A stretch of DNA of 64,000 nucleotides from Candidatus Nanopelagicales bacterium (GCA_017848795.1 JAFIHG010000045.1:22697-86696), one strand, 5' to 3'; numbered from the stretch's first letter, positions 9,938-19,354 are shown. Notes: a model not told the origin generated them from the letters alone. A program made the numbers and translations.

Positions 9938-11347
9938 TCAGCCGGTGAGCTCGCCCAGCAGCGCATCGACGCCGCGGTGCAACGTCGGGTACGCCCACAC
10001 CTGGCGAGCAAGATCACGGACCGGCACCCGCGCCTGCACGGCCACCGAGAGCGCCCCCAGCACCTCTCCGCCGTGGGGCCCGGCGCTGGTCGCCCCGACC
10101 AGCACGCCGTCGTGTGCCACGAGCATCAGCAGCCCGTCGTTGCCGGGTCCGTGCATCCAGGCGCGCGCAGAGGCCTCGGCGAGCGGCTGCTGCACGACGG
10201 TGACGGCGTCACCCCACCGGTCCCGGGCCTGCGCGGCGGTCAGCCCGACCGCGCCGATCTCCGGGTCGGTGAAGGTCACCCGGGGCAGCCGGTCGACCGT
10301 CCCGAGGTCCGCGGGCACGTCCCGCCCCAGCACCACGTCGCGCACCACGCGCGCCTGATGGACCGCGACGTGCGTGAAGGGACCCTGGCCAGTCACGTCG
10401 CCGAGCGCGAAGGTCCGCGGCAGCGGCTCGCCGCCCGCGACAACGTGGCAGTGCCCGTCGACCGGCAGCGCCTTGCCGCCCGGGTCGATCCCGATGCTCG
10501 CGGCGCCGAGGCCGTCGAGGTCGACGTGGCGACCGGTGGCCACGAGCAGTCGCTCGCCCCGCACGGTGGTGCCGTCGTCAAGCTCGAGGCGGAACCCGTC
10601 GTCGTACGACACCGCGCGTGCTCCCACGCCCAGGTGCAGCTCGACGCCCTCGCGGGTGAAGACGTCCGCGAGCAGGTCGCCCGCCTCCGGCTCCTCGGGG
10701 CCGAGCAGCCGCGGGCCCTGCTCCACGATGCTCACCCGTACCCCGAACCGGGCGGCGACCTGCGCGAGCTCGCATCCGACCGCACCCCCGCCGAGCACGA
10801 CGAGTGACTCGGGCAGCTGCGCCGCCTCCACGAACTCGTGGTTCGTCCAGTACGGCGTGTCGGCCAGCCCGTCGAGCGGCGGTACCGACGCCTTCGATCC
10901 GGCCGCGACGACGACCGCCCGCCGCGCCGTGACGTCGTGTCGCTCGCCGCCGTCGACGGCGACCGTGACCGAGGTGGGCGAGGTGAGCCGGGCGGTGCCG
11001 CGCAACAGGCGTACGCCCTTGCCCTCCACGCGTTCCGCGGCGGCGGCGTCGTCCCAGCCGGTCGTCGCCTCCTCGCGTACCCGCCCGGCGACCGGCGCCC
11101 AGTCGGCGGTCACCTCCGCGGTACCGGCGAGCTGCGGTACGCGCCGGGCCTCGGCGAGCACCTCCGCGCCGCGCAACATCATCTTGGTCGGCACGCAGCC
11201 CCAGTACGCGCACTCGCCGCCGATGAGGCGGGCCTCCACGCCGACGACGTCGAGCCCCGCCTCGGCCAGATCGCCGGCGAGCGCCTCCCCGCCGGGCCCC
11301 AAGCCGATGACCACCGCGTCCGCCGTCTGCTCATCCGCTGCGCTCAT
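9938..11347 (-). CDS. FAD-dependent pyridine nucleotide-disulfide oxidoreductase
   Basis: The ATG at 11347 gives 469 residues. The N-terminal FAD Rossmann motif is VIGLGPGGEA, followed by the redox motif GGECAYWGCVPTK (Cys pair near residues 44-49, spaced CxxxxC). The second nucleotide site is VVLGGGAVGCELAQ, the FAD motif is ALGDVTGQ, and the dimerisation domain carries VTFTDPEIGAVGLT. This is the dihydrolipoamide dehydrogenase/mercuric reductase superfamily. The C-terminal tail lacks the usual HxHPT and has WAYPTLHRGVDAL, so the lipoamide-type His-Glu dyad is not obvious. No dehydrogenase-complex gene is adjacent, so the substrate is unknown. Confidence 0.85.
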   Translation of the reverse strand: MSAADEQTADAVVIGLGPGGEALAGDLAEAGLDVVGVEARLIGGECAYWGCVPTKMMLRGAEVLAEARRVPQLAGTAEVTADWAPVAGRVREEATTGWDDAAAAERVEGKGVRLLRGTARLTSPTSVTVAVDGGERHDVTARRAVVVAAGSKASVPPLDGLADTPYWTNHEFVEAAQLPESLVVLGGGAVGCELAQVAARFGVRVSIVEQGPRLLGPEEPEAGDLLADVFTREGVELHLGVGARAVSYDDGFRLELDDGTTVRGERLLVATGRHVDLDGLGAASIGIDPGGKALPVDGHCHVVAGGEPLPRTFALGDVTGQGPFTHVAVHQARVVRDVVLGRDVPADLGTVDRLPRVTFTDPEIGAVGLTAAQARDRWGDAVTVVQQPLAEASARAWMHGPGNDGLLMLVAHDGVLVGATSAGPHGGEVLGALSVAVQARVPVRDLARQVWAYPTLHRGVDALLGELTG

Positions 11348-11417
11348 GATCCTCACCCTGCCCCGACCCACCAGGACCGGCCACCGGGGCACCACCACCC
11401 GCCCGCTCATCTCGCGT

Positions 11418-11472
11418 GTCCCTGCTCGAAACGTCGTCAACTCGCGAAGTTGACGACGTTTCGAGCAGGGAC
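11418..11472. repeat. 55-bp perfect inverted repeat, copy 1
   Basis: Two exact 25-bp arms begin gtccctgctcgaaacgtcgt and flank the 5-nt loop cgcga. It sits between the stop of the EamA gene and the start of the disulfide reductase, both on the reverse strand. A near-identical copy lies at 17412-17466. There is no T-tract on either side; it could terminate transcription or be an interspersed repeat. Confidence 0.9.
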
Positions 11473-11477
11473 GCGGG

Positions 11478-12323
11478 TCAGCCGAGGGCGAGCAGGGCGG
11501 CGGCCCCGAGCGCGGTGACCATGCCGAGCTGCTGCACCGGACGCAGCCGCTCGTGCAGGTAGTAGCGCGCGAGCAGCACCGTCGCCGCGGGGTAGAGCGC
11601 CGCGAGGACCGAGACGACGCTGAGCATCCCGGACTGCACGGCGAGGCGGAAGAAGACGTTGGCGACCGAGTCCATCGTGCCGATCAGCAGCGCCGGCAGC
11701 AGCACCGCCCGCGGCAGCGCGGCGCCGCCCATCCGGGTCAGCGCGTACGCGAGGATCAGCAGCCCCGAGACCGAACGGGAGACCGTCACCGGCCAGACCC
11801 CGGAGTCGCTCGGGGCCAGCCCGATGATCGCCATGTAGATCCCGATGAAGATCCCGGAGGCGACAGCGAGCACCACGATCCGCAGTACGACCCGCTGGTG
11901 GAGCGCATCGTCGTCGTGGCGCGGCTCCATCGACACCAGCACGATCGCGACGACGGTCAGCAGCATGCCGAGGTACGCGAGCACGCCCGGTCGCTCGCCG
12001 ATGACGAGCCCGACGACGACCGGGACCACCGCCGACACCACGGCGGTGAGCGGGGAGACGACTCCCATCGGCCCGGCCGCGAGCACGTAGTAGAGCAGCA
12101 CCAGCCCGCCCACGCCCGCCACGCCGGCCGCCGCGCCGAGCCACACCGCCTGCGCGGTCAGCCGGCCCGGCAGGACCACCGCCAGCACGACGAGCGAGAC
12201 CGCGCCGAGGGGTACGGAGAGCGCCGCCACCTGCAGGACGTGCGCCCGGCGGCTGGCCAGCCCGGCCAGGAAGTCCGACAGGCCCCACATCAGGCTCGCG
12301 AGCAGGGCGAGGACCGCAGGCAC
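11478..12323 (-). CDS. EamA/DMT superfamily transporter
   Basis: A GTG at 12323 gives about 281 residues and ten predicted membrane helices in two repeated halves, typical of drug/metabolite transporters. The second-half helix end LYPAATVLLARYYLHERL is the characteristic EamA re-entrant signature, and its counterpart in the first half is ..VVVGLVIGERP... An in-frame ATG at 12428 exists but adds a hydrophilic leader overlapping the promoter of the divergent transporter, and the shorter form has the family's usual length. The start is therefore uncertain, with no clear ribosome site. Substrate is unknown. Confidence 0.8.
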   Translation of the reverse strand: MPAVLALLASLMWGLSDFLAGLASRRAHVLQVAALSVPLGAVSLVVLAVVLPGRLTAQAVWLGAAAGVAGVGGLVLLYYVLAAGPMGVVSPLTAVVSAVVPVVVGLVIGERPGVLAYLGMLLTVVAIVLVSMEPRHDDDALHQRVVLRIVVLAVASGIFIGIYMAIIGLAPSDSGVWPVTVSRSVSGLLILAYALTRMGGAALPRAVLLPALLIGTMDSVANVFFRLAVQSGMLSVVSVLAALYPAATVLLARYYLHERLRPVQQLGMVTALGAAALLALG

Positions 12324-12444
12324 GCGGGTCAGTGCACCAGATGGTTGCGGTTCGGCACCAATCCGGTGTCGTGGGCCACCAGTGGGCCGTACCTGGGTAC
12401 CCTCCGCACAACGTTCGTACTGACTCACGACACAGGAGCACTAC

Positions 12445-13377
12445 ATGCGACGAACTCGCCTGACGGCACTGATCGGGCTCGGCGCCAGCGCCGTGCTGGC
12501 TCTCGCCGCATGCGGAGGTGGAACCAGCTCCGCACCGGAAACCCCGCCGAGCGACACCGCAGGCGCCGGCGGCGACACCGTCTGCGCCACGGTGGACCAG
12601 GCCGGCACCGACGAGCTTGCGGAGATCTGCAAGAAGGGCGTCATCACGGTGTCAACCGACCCCTCCTACCCGCCGCAGTCGTCGCTGAACAAGGACACCG
12701 GCGAGTACGAGGGCTTCGACATCGACGTCGCCAAGGAGATCGCCAAGCGGCTCGGGGTCACCACCGAGTGGATCGCTCCCAACTGGGACGTCATCACCGC
12801 CGGTAGCTGGAACGGCCGCTGGGACATGTCGGTCGGATCGATGACCGTCACCGAGGAGCGGGCCAAGGTCCTGAACTTCAGCCCGGCCTACTACTACACC
12901 CCGGCCTCCATCGCGGTGCACAAGGACAACACCACGATCAACAACCTGGAGACCGACCTCGACGGCAAGCGGGTCGGCGCCTGCTCGGCCTGCACGTACG
13001 ACGCGTACCTGAACAAGACCCTGGTGATCCCCGGCTACACCTTCAACTTCGTCGTCGACGACGTGAAGTTCTCCGGCTACGACACCGACACCACCGCCAT
13101 CCAGGACCTCTCGCTCGGCGACGGTGCCCGCCTCGACGCGGCCATGTCCTCGCTCACCACCCTGCAGGGCGCCATCGACGCGGGCAGCCCGATCAAGATC
13201 GTCGGCGACCCGCTGTTCTACGAGCCGCTCGCGGTGGCCTTCGACAAGAGCGCCGACAGCCAGAGCCTGACCGATGCGGCGAGCAAGATCGTCGAGGAGA
13301 TGCACGCCGACGGCACCCTCAGCGAGCTGTCGAAGAAGTGGTACGACGGCGTGGACTACTCGGTCACGAAGAACTGA
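12445..13377 (+). CDS. Polar amino-acid ABC transporter, substrate-binding lipoprotein
   Basis: A 310-residue family 3 solute-binding protein. The lipoprotein signal runs to the lipobox LAAC (Cys near residue 23), followed by a Ser/Pro-rich linker. The binding domain includes VSTDPSYPPQSS, YEGFDIDVAKEIAKRLG, WDMSVGSMTVTEERAKVLNF and C-terminal DGTLSELSKKWYDG. It would capture an amino acid outside the membrane and deliver it to the permease encoded next. A GGAG ribosome site precedes the ATG by 6 nt. Two cysteines (CSAC) within the domain may form a disulfide. Substrate specificity cannot be assigned. Confidence 0.92.
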   Translation: MRRTRLTALIGLGASAVLALAACGGGTSSAPETPPSDTAGAGGDTVCATVDQAGTDELAEICKKGVITVSTDPSYPPQSSLNKDTGEYEGFDIDVAKEIAKRLGVTTEWIAPNWDVITAGSWNGRWDMSVGSMTVTEERAKVLNFSPAYYYTPASIAVHKDNTTINNLETDLDGKRVGACSACTYDAYLNKTLVIPGYTFNFVVDDVKFSGYDTDTTAIQDLSLGDGARLDAAMSSLTTLQGAIDAGSPIKIVGDPLFYEPLAVAFDKSADSQSLTDAASKIVEEMHADGTLSELSKKWYDGVDYSVTKN

Positions 13378-13408
13378 CCCTCGTGTCGGACTCCCACAGG
13401 AGAGCGGC

Positions 13409-14383
13409 GTGAGCGACGTGCGCCCGGGGGCGGCTGCGGCCGCCCCCGGGCCCTTCGAGCAGCTCCAGCTCGCGAGCGCGCGGGTCCCATTCCGCGTCAA
13501 GTACGTCGCTGTCTGGATCGTCATCTTCGGCCTGCTCGCCTGGTTCTTCTGGCTGGCCAAGTTCAACTTCGCCTGGATGGCCGACAACGCCGCCTTCATC
13601 GCGGGCGGCGTCCGCTACACCGTGCTGCTCGCGGTGTTCTCCATCGCGCTGGCCTGCATCATGGCGCTCGTCGGCGCGCTGTGCCGGATCTCCGCCAACC
13701 CGGTCCTCAACGGCGCCGCCGGGTTCTACACCTCGTTCTTCCGCGGCACCCCGTTGATCGTCCAGCTGTTCCTGATCTACCTCGCGGTGCCGCAGATCGC
13801 CAACGGGTTCGGCAACCCGCAGCTCACGAAGCTGTTGACGCTCAGCGCCTTCCAAGCCGGCGTCATCGGGCTCGGGCTGAACTACGGCGCGTACCTCACC
13901 GAGATCTTCCGCGCGGGCATCCAGGCGGTGCCGCACGGACAGTACGAGGCGGCCGACGCGCTCGGCATGACGTACCGGCAGCGGATGCGCCGGGTGGTGC
14001 TGCCGCAGGCGTTCCGGATCATCATCCCGCCCACGGGCAACGAGTTCATCGCGATGATCAAGGACACCGCGTTGGTGAGCTTCCTCGGCGTCGCGGCAGC
14101 TCAGGCCGAGATCTTCCGGCTCGCGCAAGTCACCGGCAAGCGCGACTTCAAGAACCTGGAAGCGCTGATCGTCGCCGCGGCCCTCTACTGGGCCATCACC
14201 GGCGTGTTCACGTTCTTCCAGGCCCGCCTCGAGCGCCGGCTCGCGCGCGGCTACGTCCGGACGTCGCCCGCGGCGGCCGCGACGGTGGCCAAGGCTGCCG
14301 GCGGGCAGTCGCTGGCGGCCGCCGAATCGGTGGTGCCCACCGACGACCTCGATCCAGACCCACCCGAGAGGGCGTTCCGATGA
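13409..14383 (+). CDS. Amino-acid ABC transporter permease
   Basis: The GTG at 13409 has AGGAG 6 nt upstream and gives 324 residues. About 35 cytoplasmic residues precede five or so membrane helices. The His/Glu/Gln/Arg-type permease domain shows [14 protein letters not shown] and the EAA loop [20 protein letters not shown] near residue 180, which docks on the ATPase. The C-terminal 40 residues are an Ala/Asp-rich cytoplasmic tail. It is the middle gene of a binding protein-permease-ATPase operon and its stop overlaps the ATPase start (ATGA). Family assignment is firm; substrate is unknown. Confidence 0.92.
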   Translation: MSDVRPGAAAAAPGPFEQLQLASARVPFRVKYVAVWIVIFGLLAWFFWLAKFNFAWMADNAAFIAGGVRYTVLLAVFSIALACIMALVGALCRISANPVLNGAAGFYTSFFRGTPLIVQLFLIYLAVPQIANGFGNPQLTKLLTLSAFQAGVIGLGLNYGAYLTEIFRAGIQAVPHGQYEAADALGMTYRQRMRRVVLPQAFRIIIPPTGNEFIAMIKDTALVSFLGVAAAQAEIFRLAQVTGKRDFKNLEALIVAAALYWAITGVFTFFQARLERRLARGYVRTSPAAAATVAKAAGGQSLAAAESVVPTDDLDPDPPERAFR

Positions 14384-15159
14384 GCGTTGCGGCACGGCTG
14401 TCCCCGGGCGGGACACCGGTGGTACGGGTCCGGGGACTGCACAAGCGGTTCGGCGACCTCGAGGTGCTGCGCGGCGTCGACCTCGACGTGCGGTCCGGGG
14501 AGGTCGTCGTCATCTTCGGGCGCTCCGGATCGGGCAAGAGCACCCTGCTGCGCTGCATCAACTTCCTCGAGGACCCGACCGAGGGCACCATCGAGGTGGC
14601 CGGGATGGAGCTTGCCGGTGGGTACCGGACCCGGCGCAAGCGCGAGCTCGTACGCCAGTTGCGGCTGCGGGCCGGGATGGTCTTCCAGCAGTTCAACCTT
14701 TTCCCCCAGATGACCTCGCTCGAGAACGTGATGGAGGCGCCGATCCGGGTCAAGCGGGTGCCGCGCGAGCAGGCCCGCGCCAAGGCGCTGGCGCTGCTGG
14801 ACCGCGTCGGGCTCGCCGACAAGGCAGACGTCCACCCGATCCGGCTCTCCGGCGGCCAGCAGCAGCGGGTCGCGATCGCCCGTGCGCTGGCGATGGAGCC
14901 GGAGGTGATGCTCTTCGATGAGCCCACCTCGGCGCTCGACCCGGAGCTGATCGGCGAGGTCCTCGGGGTCATGCGCGACCTGGCGGCCGAGCACATGACC
15001 ATGCTCGTCGTGACCCACGAGATGGGCTTCGCGCGCGAGGTCGCGAACCGGATGTGCTTCTTCCACGAAGGGGTGCTGCTGGAGCAGGGCACCCCGGAGG
15101 ACATCTTCACCCGCACCCGGCACGCCGAGACCCGCCAGTTCCTCAGCGCGGTGCTCTGA
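14380..15159 (+). CDS. Amino-acid ABC transporter ATP-binding protein
   Basis: A 259-residue ABC ATPase of the GlnQ/HisP type. Walker A is GRSGSGKST near residue 47, the Q-loop lies in [13 protein letters not shown], the signature is [15 protein letters not shown] near 156, Walker B is [13 protein letters not shown], and the H-loop is [12 protein letters not shown]. It powers the permease encoded just upstream. The ATG overlaps the permease stop. No regulator gene adjoins the operon. Confidence 0.95.
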   Translation: MSVAARLSPGGTPVVRVRGLHKRFGDLEVLRGVDLDVRSGEVVVIFGRSGSGKSTLLRCINFLEDPTEGTIEVAGMELAGGYRTRRKRELVRQLRLRAGMVFQQFNLFPQMTSLENVMEAPIRVKRVPREQARAKALALLDRVGLADKADVHPIRLSGGQQQRVAIARALAMEPEVMLFDEPTSALDPELIGEVLGVMRDLAAEHMTMLVVTHEMGFAREVANRMCFFHEGVLLEQGTPEDIFTRTRHAETRQFLSAVL

Positions 15160-15186
15160 CCTGATCTGACCGGGGTCGGGCTCGGC

Positions 15187-16197
15187 TCACTGGTGCGGGT
15201 GGCTCTGGCGCCACCACGCGAGCACGAACAGGCCCAGCGAGAAGACCAGGCCCACGACCACCCACAGCACGACCGTCATGTCGATCCAGGAACCGGGTGG
15301 GGGCGAGCCGGGCAGGAACCCGCGCAGCGGCACCGTCGCGAAGAGCATCGCCGCGATCCACCCGGCGTACGCGGGTTCGGCACGGCGCCGCCCACGCAGC
15401 ACCTGGTAGCAGACGAAGAGCGCGAGCACCGGCAGGGTGACGAGCACCAGCACCATGATCAGGCCGAAGGCGAGCGTGCCGCCGGCCCGCGCGGCGCTCA
15501 GCTCGATCACCTGTTGCCCGGCCTGGACCGTCGCGGCGTCGTCCAGGGTCGGCGCCGCGCTCGTCTTCCAGCCCTTCACCGAACCCTCGATGCTCACCAC
15601 CAGCGGGACCGGCTCGTGCAGGTCTCCGGTGGTACGGAACGCCTGCAGCACCATCAAGCCGCCGTACCGGTCGAACGGCCAGTTCTCGATCTCGCCCTCG
15701 AGCATCACCTCGATCGGCACCGTCGCCGGCACCTGGCCGCGGGGGAAGCGCAGTTGCTGGCTGCCGGCGACCGGAACGACGACGACGCCGAGGTCCTGGC
15801 TCGGGGTCAGCTCGTCCGCCGAGAGCAGGTCCTCGCCGGGGATCAGCGTGAGGTCGGCGTGCATCCGCCCGGTACGCGCGTCGAGGTCACTGAGCTGGAT
15901 CGCGACCTCGACGCCGTCCGCCGGCCGCGGCGCGGACGGTTCGTACCCGACGTTGCGCCCGCTGCCCGCATAGAGGACGAGGACCACGAGATACAGCACG
16001 ACGCCGATGCCGATCACCGACGTCCAGCCGCGGGACAAGCGCCGACGCGGCCGGGCTTCCACCAGCGCGCCGGGCCCGTCCGGTGCTTCCACCAGCGCGC
16101 CGGGCCCGTCCGGCGCTTCCGGCCCGACCGCCGGTTCGGGCGCCTGCTCCGCGGGCTCGCCGGACGCGTCCCCGGACCCGTTACCCGGCTCGACCAC
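15187..16197 (-). CDS. DUF4436 family membrane protein
   Basis: A GTG at 16197 gives 336 residues; a longer form from ATG 16302 would overlap the divergent VOC gene. The order is a Pro/Glu-rich cytoplasmic region of about 60 residues, one helix (SVIGIGVVLYLVVLVLYAG), an extracytoplasmic beta-rich domain of about 150 residues with IENWPFDRYGG, then three C-terminal helices. This layout and the WPFDRY motif match DUF4436 proteins, which have no known function. The cytoplasmic part contains a 12-residue-class duplication caused by a 30-bp tandem repeat at 16055-16114. Confidence 0.7.
   Translation of the reverse strand: MVEPGNGSGDASGEPAEQAPEPAVGPEAPDGPGALVEAPDGPGALVEARPRRRLSRGWTSVIGIGVVLYLVVLVLYAGSGRNVGYEPSAPRPADGVEVAIQLSDLDARTGRMHADLTLIPGEDLLSADELTPSQDLGVVVVPVAGSQQLRFPRGQVPATVPIEVMLEGEIENWPFDRYGGLMVLQAFRTTGDLHEPVPLVVSIEGSVKGWKTSAAPTLDDAATVQAGQQVIELSAARAGGTLAFGLIMVLVLVTLPVLALFVCYQVLRGRRRAEPAYAGWIAAMLFATVPLRGFLPGSPPPGSWIDMTVVLWVVVGLVFSLGLFVLAWWRQSHPHQ
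16055..16120. repeat. 30-bp tandem duplication in the DUF4436 gene
   Basis: Two 30-bp units (16055-16084 and 16085-16114, starting gcttccaccagcgcgccggg) differ at the last base, and a third copy starts and stops after 6 bp. The repeat is in frame and duplicates the peptide APDGPGALVE. Confidence 0.9.
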
Positions 16198-16279
16198 GGC
16201 GACGACCCTAACGGCCACGCGCGCCTGCCCAGCGGCGGCGCGTTGCGCGGCGGCTCCGGTCCGACCAGACTCGACCTCC

Positions 16280-16648
16280 GTGATCCTCTCCCACCTCGCC
16301 ATCCAGTGCGCCGACCTCGACGCGAGCGCACAGTTCTACGACCGGGTTCTGGCCACCGTCGGCGGGCGCCGCGTCCTGGAGCTGGGGCCGGCGATCGGGT
16401 ATGGCGACCAGGCGCCGGACTTCTGGATCGGGACCCGGCAGACCGGCGAGGGCTTCCGCGAGACGCACTTCGCGTTCGCCGCGCCGGACCGCGCGGCCGT
16501 GCACGCCTTCCACGAGGCGGCGCTCGCGGCGGGTGCCGAGGTACTGCACGAGCCGCGGCTCTGGACCGAGTACACCCCGACGTACTACGCAGTCTTCGTA
16601 CGCGACCCCGACGGCAACAACGTCGAGGCCGTCACCTTCGCCGACTGA
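16280..16648 (+). CDS. VOC (glyoxalase/bleomycin-resistance fold) protein
   Basis: A GTG-initiated 122-residue single-module vicinal-oxygen-chelate protein. It starts [21 protein letters not shown], contains [20 protein letters not shown] and ends [16 protein letters not shown], the usual VOC terminal strand. The likely metal ligands are the early His of SHLAIQ, the His in ETHFAF and the Glu in NNVEAV. Members bind divalent metals and act on or sequester varied small molecules; nothing in the context identifies the substrate. It is 31 bp upstream of the ligase remnant on the same strand. Confidence 0.8.
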   Translation: MILSHLAIQCADLDASAQFYDRVLATVGGRRVLELGPAIGYGDQAPDFWIGTRQTGEGFRETHFAFAAPDRAAVHAFHEAALAAGAEVLHEPRLWTEYTPTYYAVFVRDPDGNNVEAVTFAD

Positions 16649-16679
16649 AGTCCCCGTCCGGCCCGGCAGGATCGGCTCC

Positions 16680-17402
16680 ATGCTGCTGGCGGAGCTCGTC
16701 GCGACCTCGGCGCAAGTCGCGGCGACCCGTTCGCGCACCGCCAAGACCGCAGCCCTTGCCGCTGCGCTGCGTGCCGCCTCGCCTGCCGAGCTCCCGGTCG
16801 TCGTCTCCTACCTCTCCGGTGAGCTGCGCCAGCGCCGCACCGGGGTCGGGTGGGCCGCCCTGGGCAGCCCGCCGCCGCCCGCACCGGCCGCGTCGCTGAC
16901 GGTGCGCGACGTCGACGAGGCGTTCGCCGCGATCTCCGCCGCCGGGCATGAAGGCATTGTCGCGAAGTCGCTGACCGAGCCGTACGCCGCGGGACGGCGC
17001 GGTGCCGGCTGGGTGAAGGTGAAGCCGGTGCACACCCTCGACCTCGTCGTGCTCGCGGCGGAGTGGGGGCACGGGCGGCGCCGCGGCTGGCTCTCCAACC
17101 TGCACCTAGGTGCCCGCGATCCGTCCGGCGGGGGATACGTGATGCTGGGCAAGACGTTCAAGGGACTCACCGACGAGCTCCTGCGCTGGCAGACCGAGCG
17201 CCTGCTCGAGCTCGCCACCGAACGTGACGACTGGGTGGTCCACGTACGCCCGGAGCTGGTCGTGGAGATCGCGTACGACGGCGTCCAGCGCTCACCGCGC
17301 TACCCCGGCGGCGTCGCGCTGCGCTTCGCGCGGGTGGTGCGCTACCGGCCCGACAAGCGCGCCACCGAGGCCGACACCCTCGCGACCGTCCTCGCCACCT
17401 GA
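16680..17402 (+). CDS. ATP-dependent DNA ligase (LigB-type) with the catalytic core deleted in frame
   Basis: The ATG at 16680 with upstream AGGA gives 240 residues. Residues 1-82 match the N-terminal DNA-binding domain of actinobacterial LigB ([19 protein letters not shown], then [11 protein letters not shown]). Around residue 85 (nt about 16935) the sequence jumps to motif IV-like HEGIVAKSL, motif [16 protein letters not shown] and the OB domain with [10 protein letters not shown] and [13 protein letters not shown]. Normal relatives are about 510 residues. The missing roughly 270 include the adenylation motif KxDG, so it cannot form the enzyme-AMP intermediate. The frame is open with normal codon use, so it is either a recent deletion or a retained DNA-binding remnant. 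Confidence 0.8.
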   Translation: MLLAELVATSAQVAATRSRTAKTAALAAALRAASPAELPVVVSYLSGELRQRRTGVGWAALGSPPPPAPAASLTVRDVDEAFAAISAAGHEGIVAKSLTEPYAAGRRGAGWVKVKPVHTLDLVVLAAEWGHGRRRGWLSNLHLGARDPSGGGYVMLGKTFKGLTDELLRWQTERLLELATERDDWVVHVRPELVVEIAYDGVQRSPRYPGGVALRFARVVRYRPDKRATEADTLATVLAT

Positions 17403-17411
17403 ATTCCCCGC

Positions 17412-17466
17412 GTCCCTGCTCGAAACGTCGTCAACTCGGCAAGTTAGCGACGTTTCGAGCAGGGAC
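17412..17466. repeat. 55-bp inverted repeat, copy 2
   Basis: The left arm is gtccctgctcgaaacgtcgt(caact) and the right arm ends cgacgtttcgagcagggac. It is the same element as 11418-11472 with small changes near the loop (cggca, agttag). Here it lies between two convergent genes (stops at 17402 and 17484), where it could act as a bidirectional terminator. Confidence 0.9.
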
Positions 17467-17483
17467 ACGGGAACAGATGGGGG

Positions 17484-18476
17484 TCAGCGGCGGACGTCGA
17501 TGAGCAGCCGGCCGCGCACCGTCCCCGCCTCGATGCGCTCGTGTGCCTCGCGCGCCGCGCCGAGTGGCAGTACGTCCGCGACCCGGGCACGTAGCGTCCC
17601 AGCAGCGGCGAGCTCACCGACGACCTGCGCCGCCGCGGCGAGGTCGGCCGTCGACGCCCGGCTGATCACGAAGCCGGCGAGCCGCACGTCGTGCTGGTAG
17701 AGGGCGGCGAGCGGTACGGCCGGCACCGGCTCCCGGGCTGCGGTCACCAGCACCGTCGCACCCGGCGCGACGACCGCACGCACCAGGTCGAAGTCGTGGT
17801 GACCGGACGTCTCCCAGTACACGTCAACGCCTCGGGGCGCGGCCGCGCAGACCTGCTCGGGGAGATCGTCGGCGCGGTAGTCGACGACGGCGTCCGCCCC
17901 CGCAGCCCGGCAGCCCGGCGCGTCCGCGGGGCGGGCGCTCGCGACGACGCGGGCGCCGGCACGGTGGGCGAGCGTGATCGCCGCCGACCCGATGTTGCCG
18001 GCGCCACCACCGACGTACACGGTGCATCCAGGGGACAGCCGGGCATGCACGAACCAGCCCAGGTACGCCGTCGCGGCCGGCTGCGCGAGCGCCACGAGCT
18101 GCGCGGGGTCGGCGCCGTCCGGGACGCGGTAGAGCCGGTCGGCAGGGACCGCGGCGTACTCGGCAGTCACGCCTTGGCGGCCCTCGTGTCCCATGCTGTT
18201 GGACCAGACGCGTTCTCCCGGCCGGAACCCGAGGGCGTCCGAACCGGCCGACACCACAGTGCCCACCAGGTCACGTCCCAGGACGAGCGGCAGCGGTACG
18301 GGCGTGCGGTACCGCCCCGCGCGGACGTACGCGTCGACGGGGTTCACCGCGATCGTCTCGACGGCGACCAGCACCTCGCTCGCCCCGGTCGGGGGCACCG
18401 GCAGCTCGCCGGCCTCGATCGCATCGGCCGGGCCGAGCGCGCGTACGAATGCTGCGCGCATGGCCTCGGGAACCAT
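17484..18476 (-). CDS. MDR-superfamily NADPH:quinone reductase-like oxidoreductase
   Basis: A 330-residue zinc-independent medium-chain reductase. The N-terminal GroES-like domain has VNPVDAYVRAGRY and VLGRDLVGTVVSAG; the Rossmann domain has VYVGGGAGNIGSAAI and the acceptor region VVASARPADAPGC. There is no structural zinc Cys cluster. The ATG at 18476 lies 2 nt after the stop of the LLM gene, indicating a two-gene operon; ATG 18461 (MRAAFVRALG) is an alternative start. Members reduce quinones, enones or alkenals with NADPH. The pairing with an F420-type oxidoreductase suggests a small redox or detoxification unit, but this is inference. Confidence 0.85.
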   Translation of the reverse strand: MVPEAMRAAFVRALGPADAIEAGELPVPPTGASEVLVAVETIAVNPVDAYVRAGRYRTPVPLPLVLGRDLVGTVVSAGSDALGFRPGERVWSNSMGHEGRQGVTAEYAAVPADRLYRVPDGADPAQLVALAQPAATAYLGWFVHARLSPGCTVYVGGGAGNIGSAAITLAHRAGARVVASARPADAPGCRAAGADAVVDYRADDLPEQVCAAAPRGVDVYWETSGHHDFDLVRAVVAPGATVLVTAAREPVPAVPLAALYQHDVRLAGFVISRASTADLAAAAQVVGELAAAGTLRARVADVLPLGAAREAHERIEAGTVRGRLLIDVRR

Positions 18477-18478
18477 GG

Positions 18479-19354
18479 TCAGCGCCCGAGCGCGGCGCGC
18501 ACGCCCGGTACGACCTGCTCGGCGAACAGCGCGAGCTGGCGCTCGTGGTCGTCGTCCGGCCAGAACGCGAAACCGTTCAGCCCGTCCTCGCGCACGAACG
18601 CCACCAGCCGGTCCACCCAGTGCGCGACCGGTCCGAGCAGGTCCTTGTCCCCGCGCTGGTCGGTGATCATGCCCTGCACGTTGTAGACCTTGCGGATCGC
18701 GCCCGGGTCTCGACCGGCGCGCCGCGCCGCCTCGTCGATCCGCGCGGCCGCCGCCCCGACCCGGTCCGTGCCGAGGAACGAGGACGAGGGCTGCCACCCG
18801 TCCGCCTTCCGGCCCGTCAGCTCGAGCATCCGCGGGCCGTACGCGCCGAGCCAGATGCCGAGCCCGGCGCGCGGCTGCGGCCCGGGGCGGGTGCCCGCGA
18901 GGCGGTAGTGCTCGCCGCCGACCCGTACGCTGCGCTCCTCGCTCCACATCGCCCGGATGACATCGATCGCCTCGTCCAGCGCGTCGACCGCCTCTCCCGG
19001 CGAGCGCCGCGGGCCTCCCATCGCCTCGATCGCCTCCCAGAAGGCGCCCGCGCCGAGCCCGAGCTGCAGGCGGCCGCCGGTGAGCAGGTCGAGCGTCGCC
19101 GCCGACTTGGCAAGGACAGCAGGGGGCCGCAGCGGCAGGCTCGCGACCGTCGGGACCAGCGTGATCCGTTCGGTGCGGGCGCCGAGGTACGACAGCAGCG
19201 TCCAGGTGTCGTAGAACCGTCGCTGGTACGGGTGGTCCTGCACGGTTATCAGGTCGTAGCCCAGCGCCTCCGCGCGTCGGGCGGCACGCACCGGAGCGTC
19301 CGACGGGTCGGCGACCGGGTCGACGTTGGCTCCGAACAGGACGGGTAGCGGCAT
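18479..19354 (-). CDS. LLM class flavin/F420-dependent oxidoreductase
   Basis: A 291-residue luciferase-like TIM-barrel protein. It begins VLFGANVDPVADP and shows YDLITVQDHPYQRRFYDTWT, LGLGAGAFWEAIEAMGG and IWLGAYGPRMLELTGRKADG, all typical of LLM enzymes that use F420 or FMN. The ATG follows a strong GAGGAGA ribosome site. It is the first gene of a pair with the MDR oxidoreductase. Which cofactor is used cannot be read from the sequence with certainty; F420 is likely in this phylum. Confidence 0.88.
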   Translation of the reverse strand: MPLPVLFGANVDPVADPSDAPVRAARRAEALGYDLITVQDHPYQRRFYDTWTLLSYLGARTERITLVPTVASLPLRPPAVLAKSAATLDLLTGGRLQLGLGAGAFWEAIEAMGGPRRSPGEAVDALDEAIDVIRAMWSEERSVRVGGEHYRLAGTRPGPQPRAGLGIWLGAYGPRMLELTGRKADGWQPSSSFLGTDRVGAAAARIDEAARRAGRDPGAIRKVYNVQGMITDQRGDKDLLGPVAHWVDRLVAFVREDGLNGFAFWPDDDHERQLALFAEQVVPGVRAALGR

